Below, piece by piece: positions 37,101 through 54,200 of a stretch of DNA of 64,000 bases. The position numbers and the translations under genes were made by a program. This DNA is from Silene conica (taxonomy: Eukaryota; Streptophyta; Magnoliopsida; Caryophyllales; Caryophyllaceae): contig CM055318.2 of NCBI GenBank assembly GCA_029255685.2, forward strand, positions 2,919,001 through 2,983,000. The letters are read 5' to 3'. How positions within the stretch are numbered: position 1 is the first letter of the stretch; the number at the start of each line of letters is the position of its first letter. A model generated the notes under the pieces. That model searched no databases. It was not told where the DNA came from and saw only the letters and a program-made list of their open reading frames with translations.

Positions 37101-39489
37101 CGTCGAGTGGGATTTCATATAAACATAAATCATCTTCGCATATGGGGTCATATGTGTTAGTGCATTGAAAACTTTATCGTAATATAGTCAAGTTTGGTTG
37201 CCGAAACTTAAAAGAAAATATTGAAAAGTAAGATTTATCGAGAATTTATTGGTTACTTTTACTAAGTAAATAATAAATAAAATTGCATTAGTAATAGTAC
37301 ATACATTATTATATGTACCTATTCGAATGTTTGGTGCATATAATAATATACATGGAATTAAACAGAATTAATTGATTGAAAAAAGTTCTCTAAACAAAAT
37401 TTGTTTTTAGATGTTATTGAATAATTAATAAAGTGACATCTCATTTTAAATAAATTTAATTCATTTAGATGATGATGAATTATTGGTGTTTATACCGAAA
37501 TAAAAAACTACAAAATCAAACATAATTAGATAAATGTAAGTAATAATTAAATACAAATAATTCGCTAAGGTTCTAGAAATCAATCAAATGCCTGCAAATC
37601 ATATAGGAGTACCTCTCAATCTCTTATTTCGATTTTTCTAACATGTCTTAAGATATAGGAGTACATGTTAATAACCTAAAATGTAGAAATACTTACAAAA
37701 TATATATTCTCATAAGATATTCGAGTATAAACTCATTTTTATTATAATTGATAAAAATATCTTATAAATTTTACCATATTTAGATTAACAATGCGTCCTG
37801 AAAACACACATTACAAAAATATTTCTAAATTGTGGTATAAGACCTTTGTCTGTATCCATGCTTATGTACCAGCAAGGCAACAACACATCTAAATTCAACC
37901 TACCATTCTACCGATAATCACCCAAATCAACATGTAAAGTAGAGTAGAGCACTTTAGGGGTGGTGTCGTTCGAAAATCCGGCTCATTCGGCTTAAATTGT
38001 TATTGAGTTTGGACATCATTTTTCTGAAAAAATGGGACAAGGGTAACCCAGTCCAACCCGTTTTAGTAAATGGCCGGACACGAACAAGAGAAATCCAAAA
38101 CAGGTTGCTCATTCGGCCCGCTAAGGTAATATGAGCAATTAGTATATAATTAATTTTTGTTTAGTTGTTACTCTTATTTGGATTTTGGAACTTAATTAAT
38201 AATATTCAGATGAGAGATGACCAAGTTAGTCGTTCTTCTATTTTATGTATTGATGTTAAGAACTAATAACTTAATTCAATATCGGCTTTGTAAGTTTATC
38301 GTTTTGTTAATTACTTAATTAATTATTTTTCAGAAGTTAACAGAAAAATATGAGTCCGGCAGCTCACGGGTTGGCCGAATTTAGCAGTTGGGCGGGTAAG
38401 GACAAGGAAAAGTGACCCTCTATTTTGGCCCAACCCGCCCGCTATAGTCTTATAGGGCATACTTTTCCTTTTCAGCCTAACCATGTCCGATCCAAGCCCG
38501 CATTTGAACAGCTCTAATATAAAGGATATCGAGTCTAAACTCTAAATCATAAGAATGTAGCAATCTCAAAAATATTTTTGTTTTAATAGTCAAACCCAAC
38601 TCAAATCCGAATGAAACAAGATACTCAAATAGTAGTTAAAGTCTCATGCAGAGCTTGTGCTTGATCTACTAATTATTTGTTCAACAAAAAGAAACGAGTA
38701 TCGAGTATCGCTTCCCTCCTTTCTTCTTGTTGAGCAAAATAGTATGTTGAATTCAATAATATACATTTGAAGTCAAAAAAGAGGTGTAAAACTTGCCTAT
38801 AAACTACATATACTTGCATGCATGATGAGCATGAGTATGACTCTATGAGTATGATGCTAGTTGGTTTTCGTCCCCTAGTGTTTTGGCTGGTTGCGTTGTT
38901 TATTCATCTGATAGTTCGTGTCACGATACTTTCTTTGTAAAGTTTCTTGCGGAATCTCCTCTCCAAGCTGAATCCTTGGGACTTTGACACGTCGTGCAGT
39001 GGGCATCCTCGAATAATATTAGACATTTGGACATTTCTTTGGACTGCCTCCTTCAACTAGCTAGTGGCTTGCGCAGAAAAATCAACCATTAATATTAATG
39101 GAGTACTCTCTGACATTAGGTCATATATCCCGTTTTTTCACTGTTTTTGACTTTTTCTATTAATTTTATACAAAGGAACCTTAATAAAGTTGCTCACAAT
39201 TTTACAATGACCGCGGTCTAATTTGGTATAATTTACACCGGTGAAAAAAATGATAAAAAAAGACTGTATGAGTATGGGGGAGGCATTCAAATCTTAACGT
39301 GATCGTCATGTTTCGTGTTTGACCAATTTAAGTTCGTTGTTGTTTTGATTTGCCTCTTACAAGTTTACAACTAGCTCCCTATAGCCCCAACAATCAACTA
39401 CTACCACGTATTCTATTGTATTACCCTTGAAATATCTAGAAAATTTATATTTTTAAATATGTTTGATTGAATTTGGACAGTGTAATCAT

Positions 39490-39880
39490 GTCATTGTTTA
39501 TATTGGTGAAATATATGAGGCCGAAATCGAATTATATAGTTATAAAATATAAAATATAAATTAGACAGTATTGTTAATTAATAATGTTTTGTAGTTTTGA
39601 AACGTATTTTTAGATGCGTACTTGTGTTGGGAATATGGAGTTTATGATCACTATCGGAATCTATTTAATCGTGTCTTTCTTTGTATTATTCGTGAAATAT
39701 ATTTGGCCGAAATCGAATTAAATAGTTATAATTTATAAAATATAAATCAGGTAGTATATATCATTAATAATGTTCTTGTATGTAGTTTTGAAACCGTATT
39801 TTATGATGTGTGTACTTATGTTGGACCTATGAAGTTTACAATGGCTATCGGAATCTATTTAGTAGACATTAGAACTCGAT
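39490..39880. repeat. Tandem duplication, about 186-192-bp unit
   Basis: Two successive units share GTGAAATATAT, GGCCGAAATCGAATTA, TAATAATGTT, TAGTTTTGAAA and ATCGGAATCTATTTA in the same order. The first landmark recurs after 186 bp and the last after 192 bp. Moderately diverged. Confidence 0.8.
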
Positions 39881-40444
39881 TTTCACTATACACGATTACA
39901 ATAAGTTATGAAATGCATACTAAAATATACATACAACTATATAAGTTGACAATTATTTAGTCGATGTAAAATTTAGTCTAAAAATAAAATGTTATGTAAA
40001 AGAAACAACTAAAAATATACTTTTCATGGTCATTTTATCTCTACTACTACGACCATGTTATCATAAAATCACTAGCTATTAACATTATTGTCAAGGCATT
40101 ACTAATTACCTAACCAACGAACTTGAAAATTATGTGTTTATTATCCAGACGATTGTAAAAAAAAAAATGTTAAACATAAACAAACACATGGAGTAACAAT
40201 TTTATCAACAAACCGTTATGATTAATTTACAATTGATCTTATTTAAGACCTTATTTTAAGGGTGTTGCTCATTCATAAACGAATTTTACTCTTTTATAAA
40301 CATGAATGACAATTTTACCCCTTTTAATCTCCTCAATTTTCATTTTTCTCTCTATTCAATTCCCTTCAATTCCACATCCTGGTATTACTAACTTTATGAA
40401 TTAGAATCTAATCCTCCCGCCGGAAAAACAAACCACAACCACCA

Positions 40445-41164
40445 AAGAAAAGGTACGAAGCGAGTACTGAGGCCGAATCCTTTCTTTGATTCATACCATA
40501 CAGGGGCTTTCCTGTCCAAAGGCGCGTAAACATCAGACGCCCTCTTTAGTTCGCTTTGCTAAGCCTTTTGGTTTTACGAAGGAGCGAAACGCTAAGGAGA
40601 CTTTTTAGGACTGCTGCCCCTTTACCTCTACTTCGCCGCAAAGACTCGCACACAAAGATCTTTATTCATATACGGGAACTCTGGAAAAGAGAGCCTTCGA
40701 TGAAAGTCTGTACGAGAATTAGTATTCATAGGTGTGTAATTTTAACGAATTTGATAAATTTGTTGATTAATTTTTTGAAGGAGAGAAGAGAGAGAGTTTT
40801 TTTTAGTAAAGGGTATAGAATGGAAAAGTAATGAAAAAAAGGTATGAATGAGTAAAACTCGTATATGAATGAGCAATTACGTATTTTAAATCTCTACATA
40901 ACCATTTTTTTTATTTTTACCGGTATTTTAATCGGCTTTGTAGCGGCTGTAAATTATTACGACATCAAACAAAAAGTATTAGCGGTGATTAATCAAACAC
41001 TCGACAAGGTCAAAAGTTTCCTCTATAACACCCTTTTATTATGTTCGATTCCTAATTATTTGAAAATTACTCTTTTTCTTTTCGTCGTTCTCACCAGCAA
41101 GGATGTTATATATATTTGGATCAATCTCGTTTTCTTACCCTTGCGAGAATCAGACGTCAACTAG
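40445..41164 (+). other. Atypical patch with two small frames; possible organelle-derived insertion
   Basis: Sequence around 40480-40740 is visibly richer in G and C than its surroundings and includes GAAGGAGCGAAACGCTAAGG, which has the look of plant mitochondrial DNA. One frame (40556-40831) is arginine-rich. A second (40868-41164) encodes two hydrophobic stretches (IFFIFTGILIGFVAAV and LKITLFLFVVLTS). I recognise neither as a named protein. Composition suggests a nuclear mitochondrial insertion, but this is only an impression. Confidence 0.25.
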
Positions 41165-41299
41165 AAACAAAGTGTACACGTATTGTTGTCAAAGTTGACA
41201 AGTTTTACTAAATTTGGCTGCTAAAGTTTACATTCAATGTGAGTCGTACGACTCCTTGCAATCAAACACTTTATGATCGAGTCAGGTGAACAATATTTG

Positions 41300-41775
41300 G
41301 ATAAGGTAAATCATTATTGCATGCAATTTCTATTTTTACAATAAAAATATAAAAAAGTTGTTAGTTTTGTACAAGACGGATATAATTATCTTAAATTAAT
41401 TTAACACATGTAATTTCTATTTTTACAATAAAAATATAAAGAATACTTAGTTTTTTGCAAGTCACGTAAAAATAAATGACATAAACACATATAATATCTA
41501 AAAATTAGCTAAAAAACCCCATCTTATTTATCCGAGCAGTGTTTATATTTAATCCGTTTGAAATTTTAGATAGATATAACTAATCTCGGCCTTAAAAAAA
41601 TTCCATTAATGAAAGATAAATACATAATATCTAAAGATTGATTAGCAAAAAAAACTATCTTATTTATTTAAGCAGTGTTTTTATTTATTTAATCGATTTG
41701 AATTTTAAAATAAAAATAAACTCGGTTTTCAAATTTATTGATTAATAAAGGATAAATAAATAATAATATTTGGAG
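41300..41775. repeat. Two diverged local duplications
   Basis: AATTTCTATTTTTACAATAA occurs near 41327 and 41410. A unit with ATAATATCTAAA, CAGTGTTT and ATTTAATC is repeated at about 41485-41620 and 41621-41770. No coding signal. Confidence 0.6.
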
Positions 41776-43800
41776 CATATATTCTTCAACTAAAGGCTAC
41801 TTCCCAAAAAAGTAATAATACGGAAGTTTCCTCTATGACGAAGGAATAGCTTTGAATGACCTTAGCAACATTTATAAGTGCTTTGGTGGACCATTATATT
41901 ATTACAAATTGTTAAAGACGACAAATATAGCTGTCGTAAGTTTAAAATCAGTAAAATATTAACCATTTGAAGATATATGACAAAAGAAAGGTCTCTACGG
42001 GATATCATTCTATTTAGTCTAATCTATCATATAAATTATTTGGCTTATAGCAAGCTTGCGTGACTATGTCCGTCACAAAAGAGGCTTGCTGTTATATTAT
42101 GGCCCTATTTAGTAAATATTTATATACATATTTCATTAATTACAATAAATGTTCATTAATTTTTGATGATATATCCTGCATGTGTCTCGAATTATTTCGA
42201 CTTTTCTACGACCCCATACATATAATCATACAAAATTGTACAACTAATATAACGTTGAAAGATATGGATACGTGCTTACAATATATACATCATAAATCAC
42301 AATCAAAATTATCATTATCAAGATGATTAAAGTACTCTAAATTGATCCAAAAATGGGGAGTAGATTATGTCCCTTTTTTTTTGTAAGATGACGCGTCCAC
42401 GAGGGAACAACACCTACATATTTTACAAATTCTGAAAACGTTGTTATCAGTCACAAGTTGAACACGTATAATACCTGTCTCACAATATACAACTGATACT
42501 ATTTTTGGGTCGTTGCTTTATTTTATTTCCACTCATTTTCCCACTTGTCTTATTAGTAAGAAATATTATCCGTTTTCAAATTATAAATAAATAGTGTCTG
42601 TCACAAACAAGATGAGTTAAACGTATTTTAGGATACCAAACAAGTAGCACAAATTTAAGTGGCCCATCTATAAAAAAAGCCCCCTTTACCTAATTTTTGA
42701 ATGCGAAGTGTCCCCTTTTAAAGTCCTTATCACCATTCCTTGTCATATCATTTAATTCTAATTTTAATATAATATTATAAATTTTTGATTAAGACGATAT
42801 TATCTGTTTTAATGATAATATATTAATTCAAATAATTATTGTATGATAAAGATATTCGTCTAAGTAATAAAAAAAAGTTCGGCTCGTTGCTATTAAGTGT
42901 AGTATTTACTAATTAGAGTTATTTTAGGTTAAAACGGATATTGTCGTCTTAAAAAAATATAAAAAATATATATTGGCATTATTTGACACTATTTCATTAT
43001 TGTTTTTTGTATGCATATACAGCTGCTTGATGATGGATCCGTTATACTTGGTCGACATGTCCAAGTTTCTTGTTACTATTTCGAGATTGGATATATCCGT
43101 TTTACTTTTATAACAGATTCAAATACTATCACATAATAATCGATTATAGGCATAAATTTTGATAATTTTCATGCATTTTGTCTAATAAAAAAGTATCCAC
43201 GATGTTGGTAACTTAGGTATTACGAACACTTCTCGTAATAAGTCGTACCGTGTCTGACACCATGTCCGACACCGACACTCCACGGACACACGCCGAAACG
43301 CGTCGGACACCTATAAAACTGTGTCTAACTTTCTACATTTATTTGGGCACGTGTCCATGGTATTTGAGCCGTGTCCGTCGCGTGTCTAGGATATTTGGTC
43401 ATCAATTTGGAGTGAATGATGTTTTTTCAGACGAAAAATACATTATCGAAAGAGATTAATTAGAATATTAGTTCAGATGAGAAATGAAAATGAGTTATTA
43501 TCAAAAGCAAGTTTTACCTTCACTCATTTAAAATTAACATTTAAAATTAACATTAAATACTATTACAAAAATAAAATTAAACATTTATAACTATAAAATG
43601 TATATTTTATTAACTTTAAATAATATCCTGTGTTCTAAATTTCATGACATGCCGTGTTTTGGTGCTACCTAGTCGGTGACTTGGGTCTTCTCGCAATATT
43701 TATAAAAAAATCGATGTTAACCGAAATTGAACTCATGATCTACCACAAAATTAAACTCTTAACATTAAATATCTAATTTTAAACACTCTTAATAAGGGAT
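41776..43800. other. Gene-free stretch
   Basis: No credible gene. The region 43245-43400 is dense in GTGTCCGACAC-like words, a decayed dispersed repeat also glimpsed near 6140 and 45490. The rest is AT-rich. Confidence 0.45.
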
Positions 43801-43802
43801 TA

Positions 43803-43915
43803 CGTTTTTTTTTGTTTTTTTAACGAGGGGTTTAATCCCCACCCATACATTTCCGCACCACCACATGAACCTTGTAAGCCACCCCTTTCGGAGGTGGCAG
43901 TGGCCAAGTGATTAC
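43803..43915 (-). mobile_element. SINE 3' fragment (same family as 61859-62021)
   Basis: On the minus strand it shows CACTTGGCCACTGCCACCTC, a GGTGGCTTACAAGGTTCATG segment, GGGGATTAAACCCCTCGT and an A-rich tail (a T run at 43805-43822 on the plus strand). The tRNA-like head is missing. Confidence 0.7.
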
Positions 43916-44402
43916 GTTATTCTTGGTGTTACGGTTAGGGGTGTAATGTGAATGATTTTAAATCGGTGTCTCGATTCCCATCAGCTACACCAATTACAAA
44001 CTAAGCGGACAAGAGGGTTGGTTTTAGGGTTGTTCACCGGTCCAAACCGGTCTTTATCGTCTTTGCTCATATTGATAAACCGGCGTAGATTCTGTTCAAA
44101 ATGGTTTAAGTACTTTTTATATTGGACATACAGTGACACCCCTGACAAACTAAAGCCTCTGAGAAACTGAACCCGTGTTTTTTCAATCTTAAAAGGCTCA
44201 TCGAACACTATTGTAATAATCGATCCAAGAGAATGCAACTTCGACAAATTACAACGATCCAATCCAAATTCCGTAAGAAACAACAATACAAAACTCGTAC
44301 GACTGAGTTATTCTTTTTGAATCTAACCAGATAAAAAACATATATGGTTACAGTTCCGCGTTCATTAGGGTAGCGTAGGGGGACGTTTGTTGCTGGTTGA
44401 GG

Positions 44403-48198
<3,796 letters not shown>

Positions 48199-49172
48199 TA
48201 GTTTACACTTTTATAGTACTAGTAATATTTACAAGGAAATGTATGATTTGGGTGATATTTTGTTACAGAGAATCAAAATCAAAATAAAAAATCTCCTTTT
48301 TTTTGCACTTGTATCCTGTTTTGTTGTACACTTTTGTGTAGTATGGCAAATGCTTTTAAAAACAGGGTTTGTTCCAGTTGTTGAAAGGGTCCAAAACAGA
48401 ATCTGATGCTCCTCTCAGTAAGTAGTGTACGTGTGACAAAAAGTTAAACCCGTCTATATTAATCGTATACATCTGATTGTATAGTTGTAGAGCGTTATAA
48501 CAAATCATTTGAACTTATATATATATATATACACACATTTTTACGAGTTTTATTGAAAATAATACGAGCGTATCCATAAAAACACTTTAATTCAAAATAT
48601 TAGTATATTGAAATTCAAAAATAATATCTACAAATATAATAAGATTTTGATTTTAACGCCTAAAAATTCTAATTTCTAAAAATTCGAAAAAATTGCATAT
48701 AACTATATAAGCCCAATTAAATTTATATTTGAGGTACGATACTCATATATATCTAAATGTATAGTACTATTAGTGGTGGTTTTCTTCTATCGATTATGTT
48801 ATGTTTGGTAAATAAATATCGAATACAAGCTCTATTAGTTAATTAAAGCGCAAATTCCTAAGAGAAACGACCGTCTTCCAATAGGTAATATGCATTATTA
48901 TTTATTTTTGAGTTTTTCCCATTGATACCCTGTTAATTATCTTATGTTAGGTGCTTATTTGACAAATAGACTACCAACATGACACTTAACGTCAACTTAG
49001 GTATGTTTAGCTACTGATGAGTTTAAATAATTAAGTTTAGGGCTACGGTTACCAAAATGCTTTACGCGGGAAAAAATGGGAAAAGTGAAAATCACAGGAC
49101 ATCAAAAAAGAAAAACCTTTCATTTTTTATCCTTTTCCTTTTAATTAGTTAATAGGTATTTACCGGTACTCC
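48199..49172. other. SPDS leader/promoter region and gene-free flank
   Basis: Upstream of the SPDS start; no coding signal. A short (AT)n(AC)n run lies at 48520-48537. Confidence 0.45.
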
Positions 49173-49511
49173 TAAGACCACCCCCAAGCAAGGTTTCGCT
49201 AACTAAGTCGCGACCTAGTTTTATCTCTTAATTTCACATTATTTATCTTGACCTACTTTTACACTCCCAAGCAGAAAGTCGCGACCTAGGTCACCAACCC
49301 AATTATTTTCCACTTTCCAACAACTTATGTCATCTATATGTGTGCCCAACAAATAGAATAAGGACACATGGGAGGTCACAAGGCAACCCCCTTGGGTCAT
49401 GGAGTGACCTTCCTCCATTGTAGGTCTCTTTAATTATCCTCCTTAATACATCATTAAGGAGACCAACCCCCTTGGTGACCTAGTTGGTGACCTTGCTTGG
49501 GGGTGGTCTAA
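49173..49511. mobile_element. MITE with about 21-bp perfect terminal inverted repeats
   Basis: AGACCACCCCCAAGCAAGGT at the left and ACCTTGCTTGGGGGTGGTCT at the right are exact inverse copies. About 340 bp. The interior repeats GCGACCTAG and GACCTAG(T)TGG words. No coding. Confidence 0.88.
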
Positions 49512-50024
49512 GAAAAAATATCTTAAAAAACTTACTTTAATTAAAGTCTAGCTAAATCTTAGGGTTTGGTCTCAAATTCTTATTTACTAACACAAGTGAA
49601 AGCCAAAATGAATGGTTCCGAAGATAATGCAGATGAAGTATAAATATTAATTAACATCGTTTTAATTTAAATTCCATTTCACTTATACCTATATTTTAAC
49701 GGCTATTTAACAAACAAATTGTATAAATATTTTAAATTTTAACGGTTTTAAATAAGAACTGACGATGATCATATAATGATATGATTCTCAATTGGATGGG
49801 TAAAGAATAAAGATGGGATGGGGAATAAGTAACTTTATGGTTGTCTAGTTGTCTACTTGAAATTGGGATGGTGGAATAATGTTAACTTTATGCTTCTAGT
49901 CCTAGTAGCACTACTTGTTAATTGTTATATTTGGAACTCCTTTTAATGTGTTTTTCATGGGTTTGGCTATCCAATCTATTTTTAAGCAAAGTAATGGGCA
50001 TATTCGGTTATATGTCATAAGTTT

Positions 50025-50215
50025 TACGTACAAATTCTCATTTATGACGGTAATATTCATCACAATTTTGTGACGGATACCGTTTTCTCTCACAAAATAA
50101 CCAAGAGAGGTGAGTGAAAAAGCATATGAAGGGTGCCCCACCTTGTCCCCTTTCCTTTTATGTGAGAGGTCACAATTTTGTGACGGAATTGGCTCATCAC
50201 AAGCAAGACCGATTG
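50025..50215. mobile_element. MITE of the GTCACAA/TTGTGACGG group
   Basis: ACAATTTTGTGACGGATACC on the left and GGTCACAATTTTGTGACGGA on the right, AT-rich interior, flanked by TCTCATTTATGACGG-like ends. Confidence 0.6.
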
Positions 50216-50433
50216 AAGTTTACGACGAGTTAATTAGTATTGTACTCGGGTAAGTAGAAGTCGAGTGATAGACTGAAAGGAATGCTCGTTATAAATGAGA
50301 ATTCAGGTCTATTTTTTTTTCTTTTGGAAAGTTGTGGATGGCAACAAGTCAACAATGCTTTATATGCTTTGGCTTCTAAAAATTATTGTCCATTCTTTTC
50401 ACTAAACCAATTGATAAAAATAATTTTATTTGC

Positions 50434-50684
50434 CCGCAAGGGTGGAGTCTAGTGGTTAAAACTTGGGTGTAATTCCCATGAGACCCGGGTTCAAGCCTCC
50501 CCAAGAGCAAAAATCTTGTGGAGCATTCTTGGCCGACTTCGAGCCAGTGCGCACCATGCCTAAATAGACTTCTTGGCCGACTTCGAGCCAGTGCGCACCA
50601 TGCCTAAATAGACTTCGAGCCAGTGCGCACCAAAGGTAGCGGTTGCGGGTTCCCTCGTTACCAAAAAAAAACAAAAAAAAAAAT
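50434..50684 (+). mobile_element. tRNA-derived SINE with internal tandem duplication
   Basis: Head with A-box-like TCTAGTGGTTAAAACTTGGG and B box CCGGGTTCAAGCC. The body contains a unit of about 44 bp (TTGGCCGACTTCGAGCCAG ... CCTAAATAGACTT) twice and then in part again. It ends GGGTTCCCTCGTTACC plus a long A-rich tail. Flanks ATTTTATTTG (left) and AAATTATTTG (right) may be an imperfect target duplication. Confidence 0.85.
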
Positions 50685-51215
50685 TATTTGAAAGATACTT
50701 TATTTTATACTCGTATTTGACATTTTACTTTTTTTTTTTTTTTTTTATAGAAAATACTCATATCTAATATGAGTAGAAATTATAAATTGTACTATTGCAT
50801 TTTATTAGAATTGAATTGTAGCTATTACATTTGTATTGAAAAACTTCTATACAAAATAGCTCAATAAAAATTTCACTAAGTTAAAATATTGCTTCAATTT
50901 TTAATTTCAAATACGATAATAGAAACAGTTATCATATGATGCCACATCCAAATATGAAATAAGTTTTCGTATTGTTTTTCAAGGAATAGTGATTTTTTCT
51001 TTCGTATTTACAATTTAAAACCGCAACAAAATCTCCTTGATTCGACCTCATTACACCCGTTATTACCATTGATTCATCGAATCACCGTCATATGTCTACA
51101 ATTGATAAAATACTAGTATTTTAACTAAAACATTTTTAAAAACAAGAAAATAAATTACTTATAAACATAATAATTTAAGCAAGCTCATATTTTGTTATTC
51201 AATTTCGGGTGTGTT

Positions 51216-54200
51216 AGAGCATCTCCAATGGACAGCTACAACAAGTTGTAGCTTGATTTATTAATACGTTTTTTTAAGCTATTTTGCTCTTCGACTATAT
51301 ATCGCTCCAATGGTTGGATATAACATTTTCTGATATTATGGGTCCAATAATAAGATATTCCATAAACTTTACCTTTTATTGGCTATTTTACATATTACTA
51401 CCTAATAAGTCTAAAATTTTGCATCTTACTACCTAATATGTTCAATTATTCAAATAACTACCTAATAAGTGTAAAAGCTGACACGATTACTACCAAAATG
51501 ACGGAAATTGCTAAAAAATGACAGAAATCAGTTTATTTCGTCTCGTTTAAATTTAAAACCTAATTTAATACCCATATTACCCTTTTCCTCTCCTTCCTCC
51601 ATTAAAACACATTTCTAATACTTCAACAAAACACATTTCTCCTTTCATCAATCTTGTTCTATTTCATCAATAAAACTCATTTCCCCCAGATTTTCATCAA
51701 TCTTCTTCTATTTTCATCAATAAATCCCAAATTTCTCCCTAAATCTTCAATTTTTTCCGGTGGTAACATGTCTTCAAAGGTCTAATCGGGGGAAGAAAAA
51801 AGTTGGTTGCTTTTTTGGTTGAAATTGAGAAATTCAGGAAAAAAAAGTTGTTGGAATAATGAAGAGAATGATAGAAGAAAGTGATAATAAAAAGATTGAT
51901 TTGAATGTTGAACCAGAATCATGGAGTTTAGTCGGGGAGGGAAAGAGTTGAAGATGTTTTATTAAGAAAGGGTAAAATCGTCATTAACTTATCTTGAACA
52001 TTTAAAACTAACTTAAGTTCGGTTTCCGTCAAAAAGGTAGCAAACTGATTAATGTTGTGTGATTTTAGGTAGTAAGTTGCAAAATTAATTACCTATCAGT
52101 TTATGTAACGACGTTTATAAAATTGTGTCGAAGGTCTTAGCTAATCGCTTAAAGGTCTTCTTAAGTGATATTGTGGAGGAAAACCAGAGTGCGTTTACCC
52201 CGGGAAGGCTTATTACAGACAATATTCTTCTCGCTTTCGAGATGTTTCATTCTATGAAGAATGCTAGGGGCGCGGGGGGACATATTGCTTTAAAGCTTGA
52301 TATGTCAAAAGCTTATGACCGGATAGAATGGTCCTTCTTGGAAGGAGTTATGAAAGCTATGGGCTTTGATGATCAGTGGATGGGCAGGGTTATGATGTGT
52401 GTGAAGTCGGTTTCGTATGAGGTGGTGGTCAATGGGGTGGTTGGAGAGAACTTTGTACCGGAGAGGGGTTGAGACAAGGCGATCCCCTGTCTCCCTATCT
52501 TTTTATCCTGTGTGCAGAAGTCTTTTCGAGTCTCCTTCGTCGGACTGTGGAAATTAATACGCTACATGGGATTCGTATCGCACCGACGGCTCCGGTTATA
52601 TCATATTTATTTTTTGCCGATGATAGTATCCTGTTTGCTAAGGCTAATGAGAAGGAAGCAAGGGTGATTAAGAATATTATTCGAGATTATGAAATGGCTT
52701 TTGGACAGTTGGTAAATTTTGATAAGACGACGGTGTCGTTTAGTCGAGGTACGAGCGTTAGAAGGAGAAATGAGGTGGTAGGGATTCTTGGTGTTAGAGC
52801 TGTTGAGTATCAAGATCGTTATTTGGGCTTACCTACGGTGGTGGGACACTCGAGACAGGTTGTGACCAGAATTGTGCGGGATAAATTGAGTAAAAAATTG
52901 CAAGGTTGGCGGGGTTTACTACTCAGTAAGGCAGGTCAGGAGGTATTGATAAAAGCCGTGGCTCAATCAATCCCGACATACGCGATGAGTGTGTTTAAAT
53001 TACCTGCTAACTTTTGCGACGAATTACGATCTCTGGTATCCAATTTTTTTTGGGGATCGAAGGAGGGGAAAAGACGTATGGCTTGGGTTGCTTGGGATAA
53101 AATGTGTCTTCCAAAGACAAAAGGTGGTATGGGTTTCAGGGATTTTAATAAGTTTAATCAAGCCCTTCTTGGTAAACAAGCATGGAGGTTGATGACGGAT
53201 GTGGAGTCTCTGATGGCGCGAGTTCTGAGAGCGAAATACTTCCCTGATACTTCTTATTTGGACTCTACAGTAGGCACTAATCCAAGTTTCACTTGGAGGA
53301 GTATTTGGGAGGCCAAACATGTAATAAGGCTGGGAGCTAGACGGAGAGTCGGTGATGGGGAAACGATCAATATTTGGCAGGATATGTGGATCCCAGGAAC
53401 GGAGTCAAGACGTATTCTTTCACCAAGGGGAGTGGCGGATGCGGATATGAAAGTGGCTGATTTAATGGTGGAAGGGGAAGCACGGTGGAATAAAGATGTT
53501 ATTTCAGAGCTCTTTCTTCCCTTCGAAGCAGACCGAATAACGAGTATACGTATAAGCGCATCATTGCCTCATGATGAATGGTGTTGGGATTTAGCCAAGA
53601 ATGGGGAGTATTCGGTAAAATCAGCTTACGGGAAATTGGCAGAGGAAGGGGACGAGAAGGGTGAACAGTCTGATTACGCGAGGGGGAAATGGCTGTGGCA
53701 TAAAATATGGAAAGCTCCAGTCTTACCCCGGATCAGGGTGTTTTTCTGGCAGCTGTGTAATGAGGCCATTGCTACGAAAGGTTATCTTGTGAAGAGGATG
53801 AGGGGAGGTGATAACTCTTGCCCTTTGTGTGATCATAGAGTGGAGAGTTGTCTTCATGTTATTGGGGGTTGTGGCTGGGTTGAGGGTGTCTGGGAGGGGC
53901 TGAATTTGGAGCTGGCAGATAGTACGAGTTTCGACACGGTGAGAGATTGGGTAGAAGCTGGTATGAAGGAGGCTGGTACGAGGGAGTGGACTGTTCTTAT
54001 GTGTGGCTGTTGGGCCATTTGGGAAGCAAGGAACAAGGCGGTTTTCGAGGGGAGAGGGTGGAGTGTAGAGCGCGTGTTACTGAGGGTTAAGGAGATACTG
54101 CGAGAGATGGCAGAGGAGGCTATGGACACCACGGTGACTGAGGACAATCAAGAGTCCACAACTGTAAAACAATGGCAACGTCCTGAGCGCGGGTGGCACA

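Larger units (their letters stand above)
32758..40500. other. Large gene-free interval
   Basis: About 7.7 kb with no reading frame resembling a known protein. Contents recognised: a MITE at 33792-34131, a repeated CAATATTTATTTCCTAATTAA-type unit at 34190-34380, Tourist-like interior debris at 35880-36060 and 36530-36620, a segment rich in GGCCCAACCCGCCCG-like words at 37960-38510, and a tandem duplication at 39490-39880. The rest is AT-rich sequence. Confidence 0.5.
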
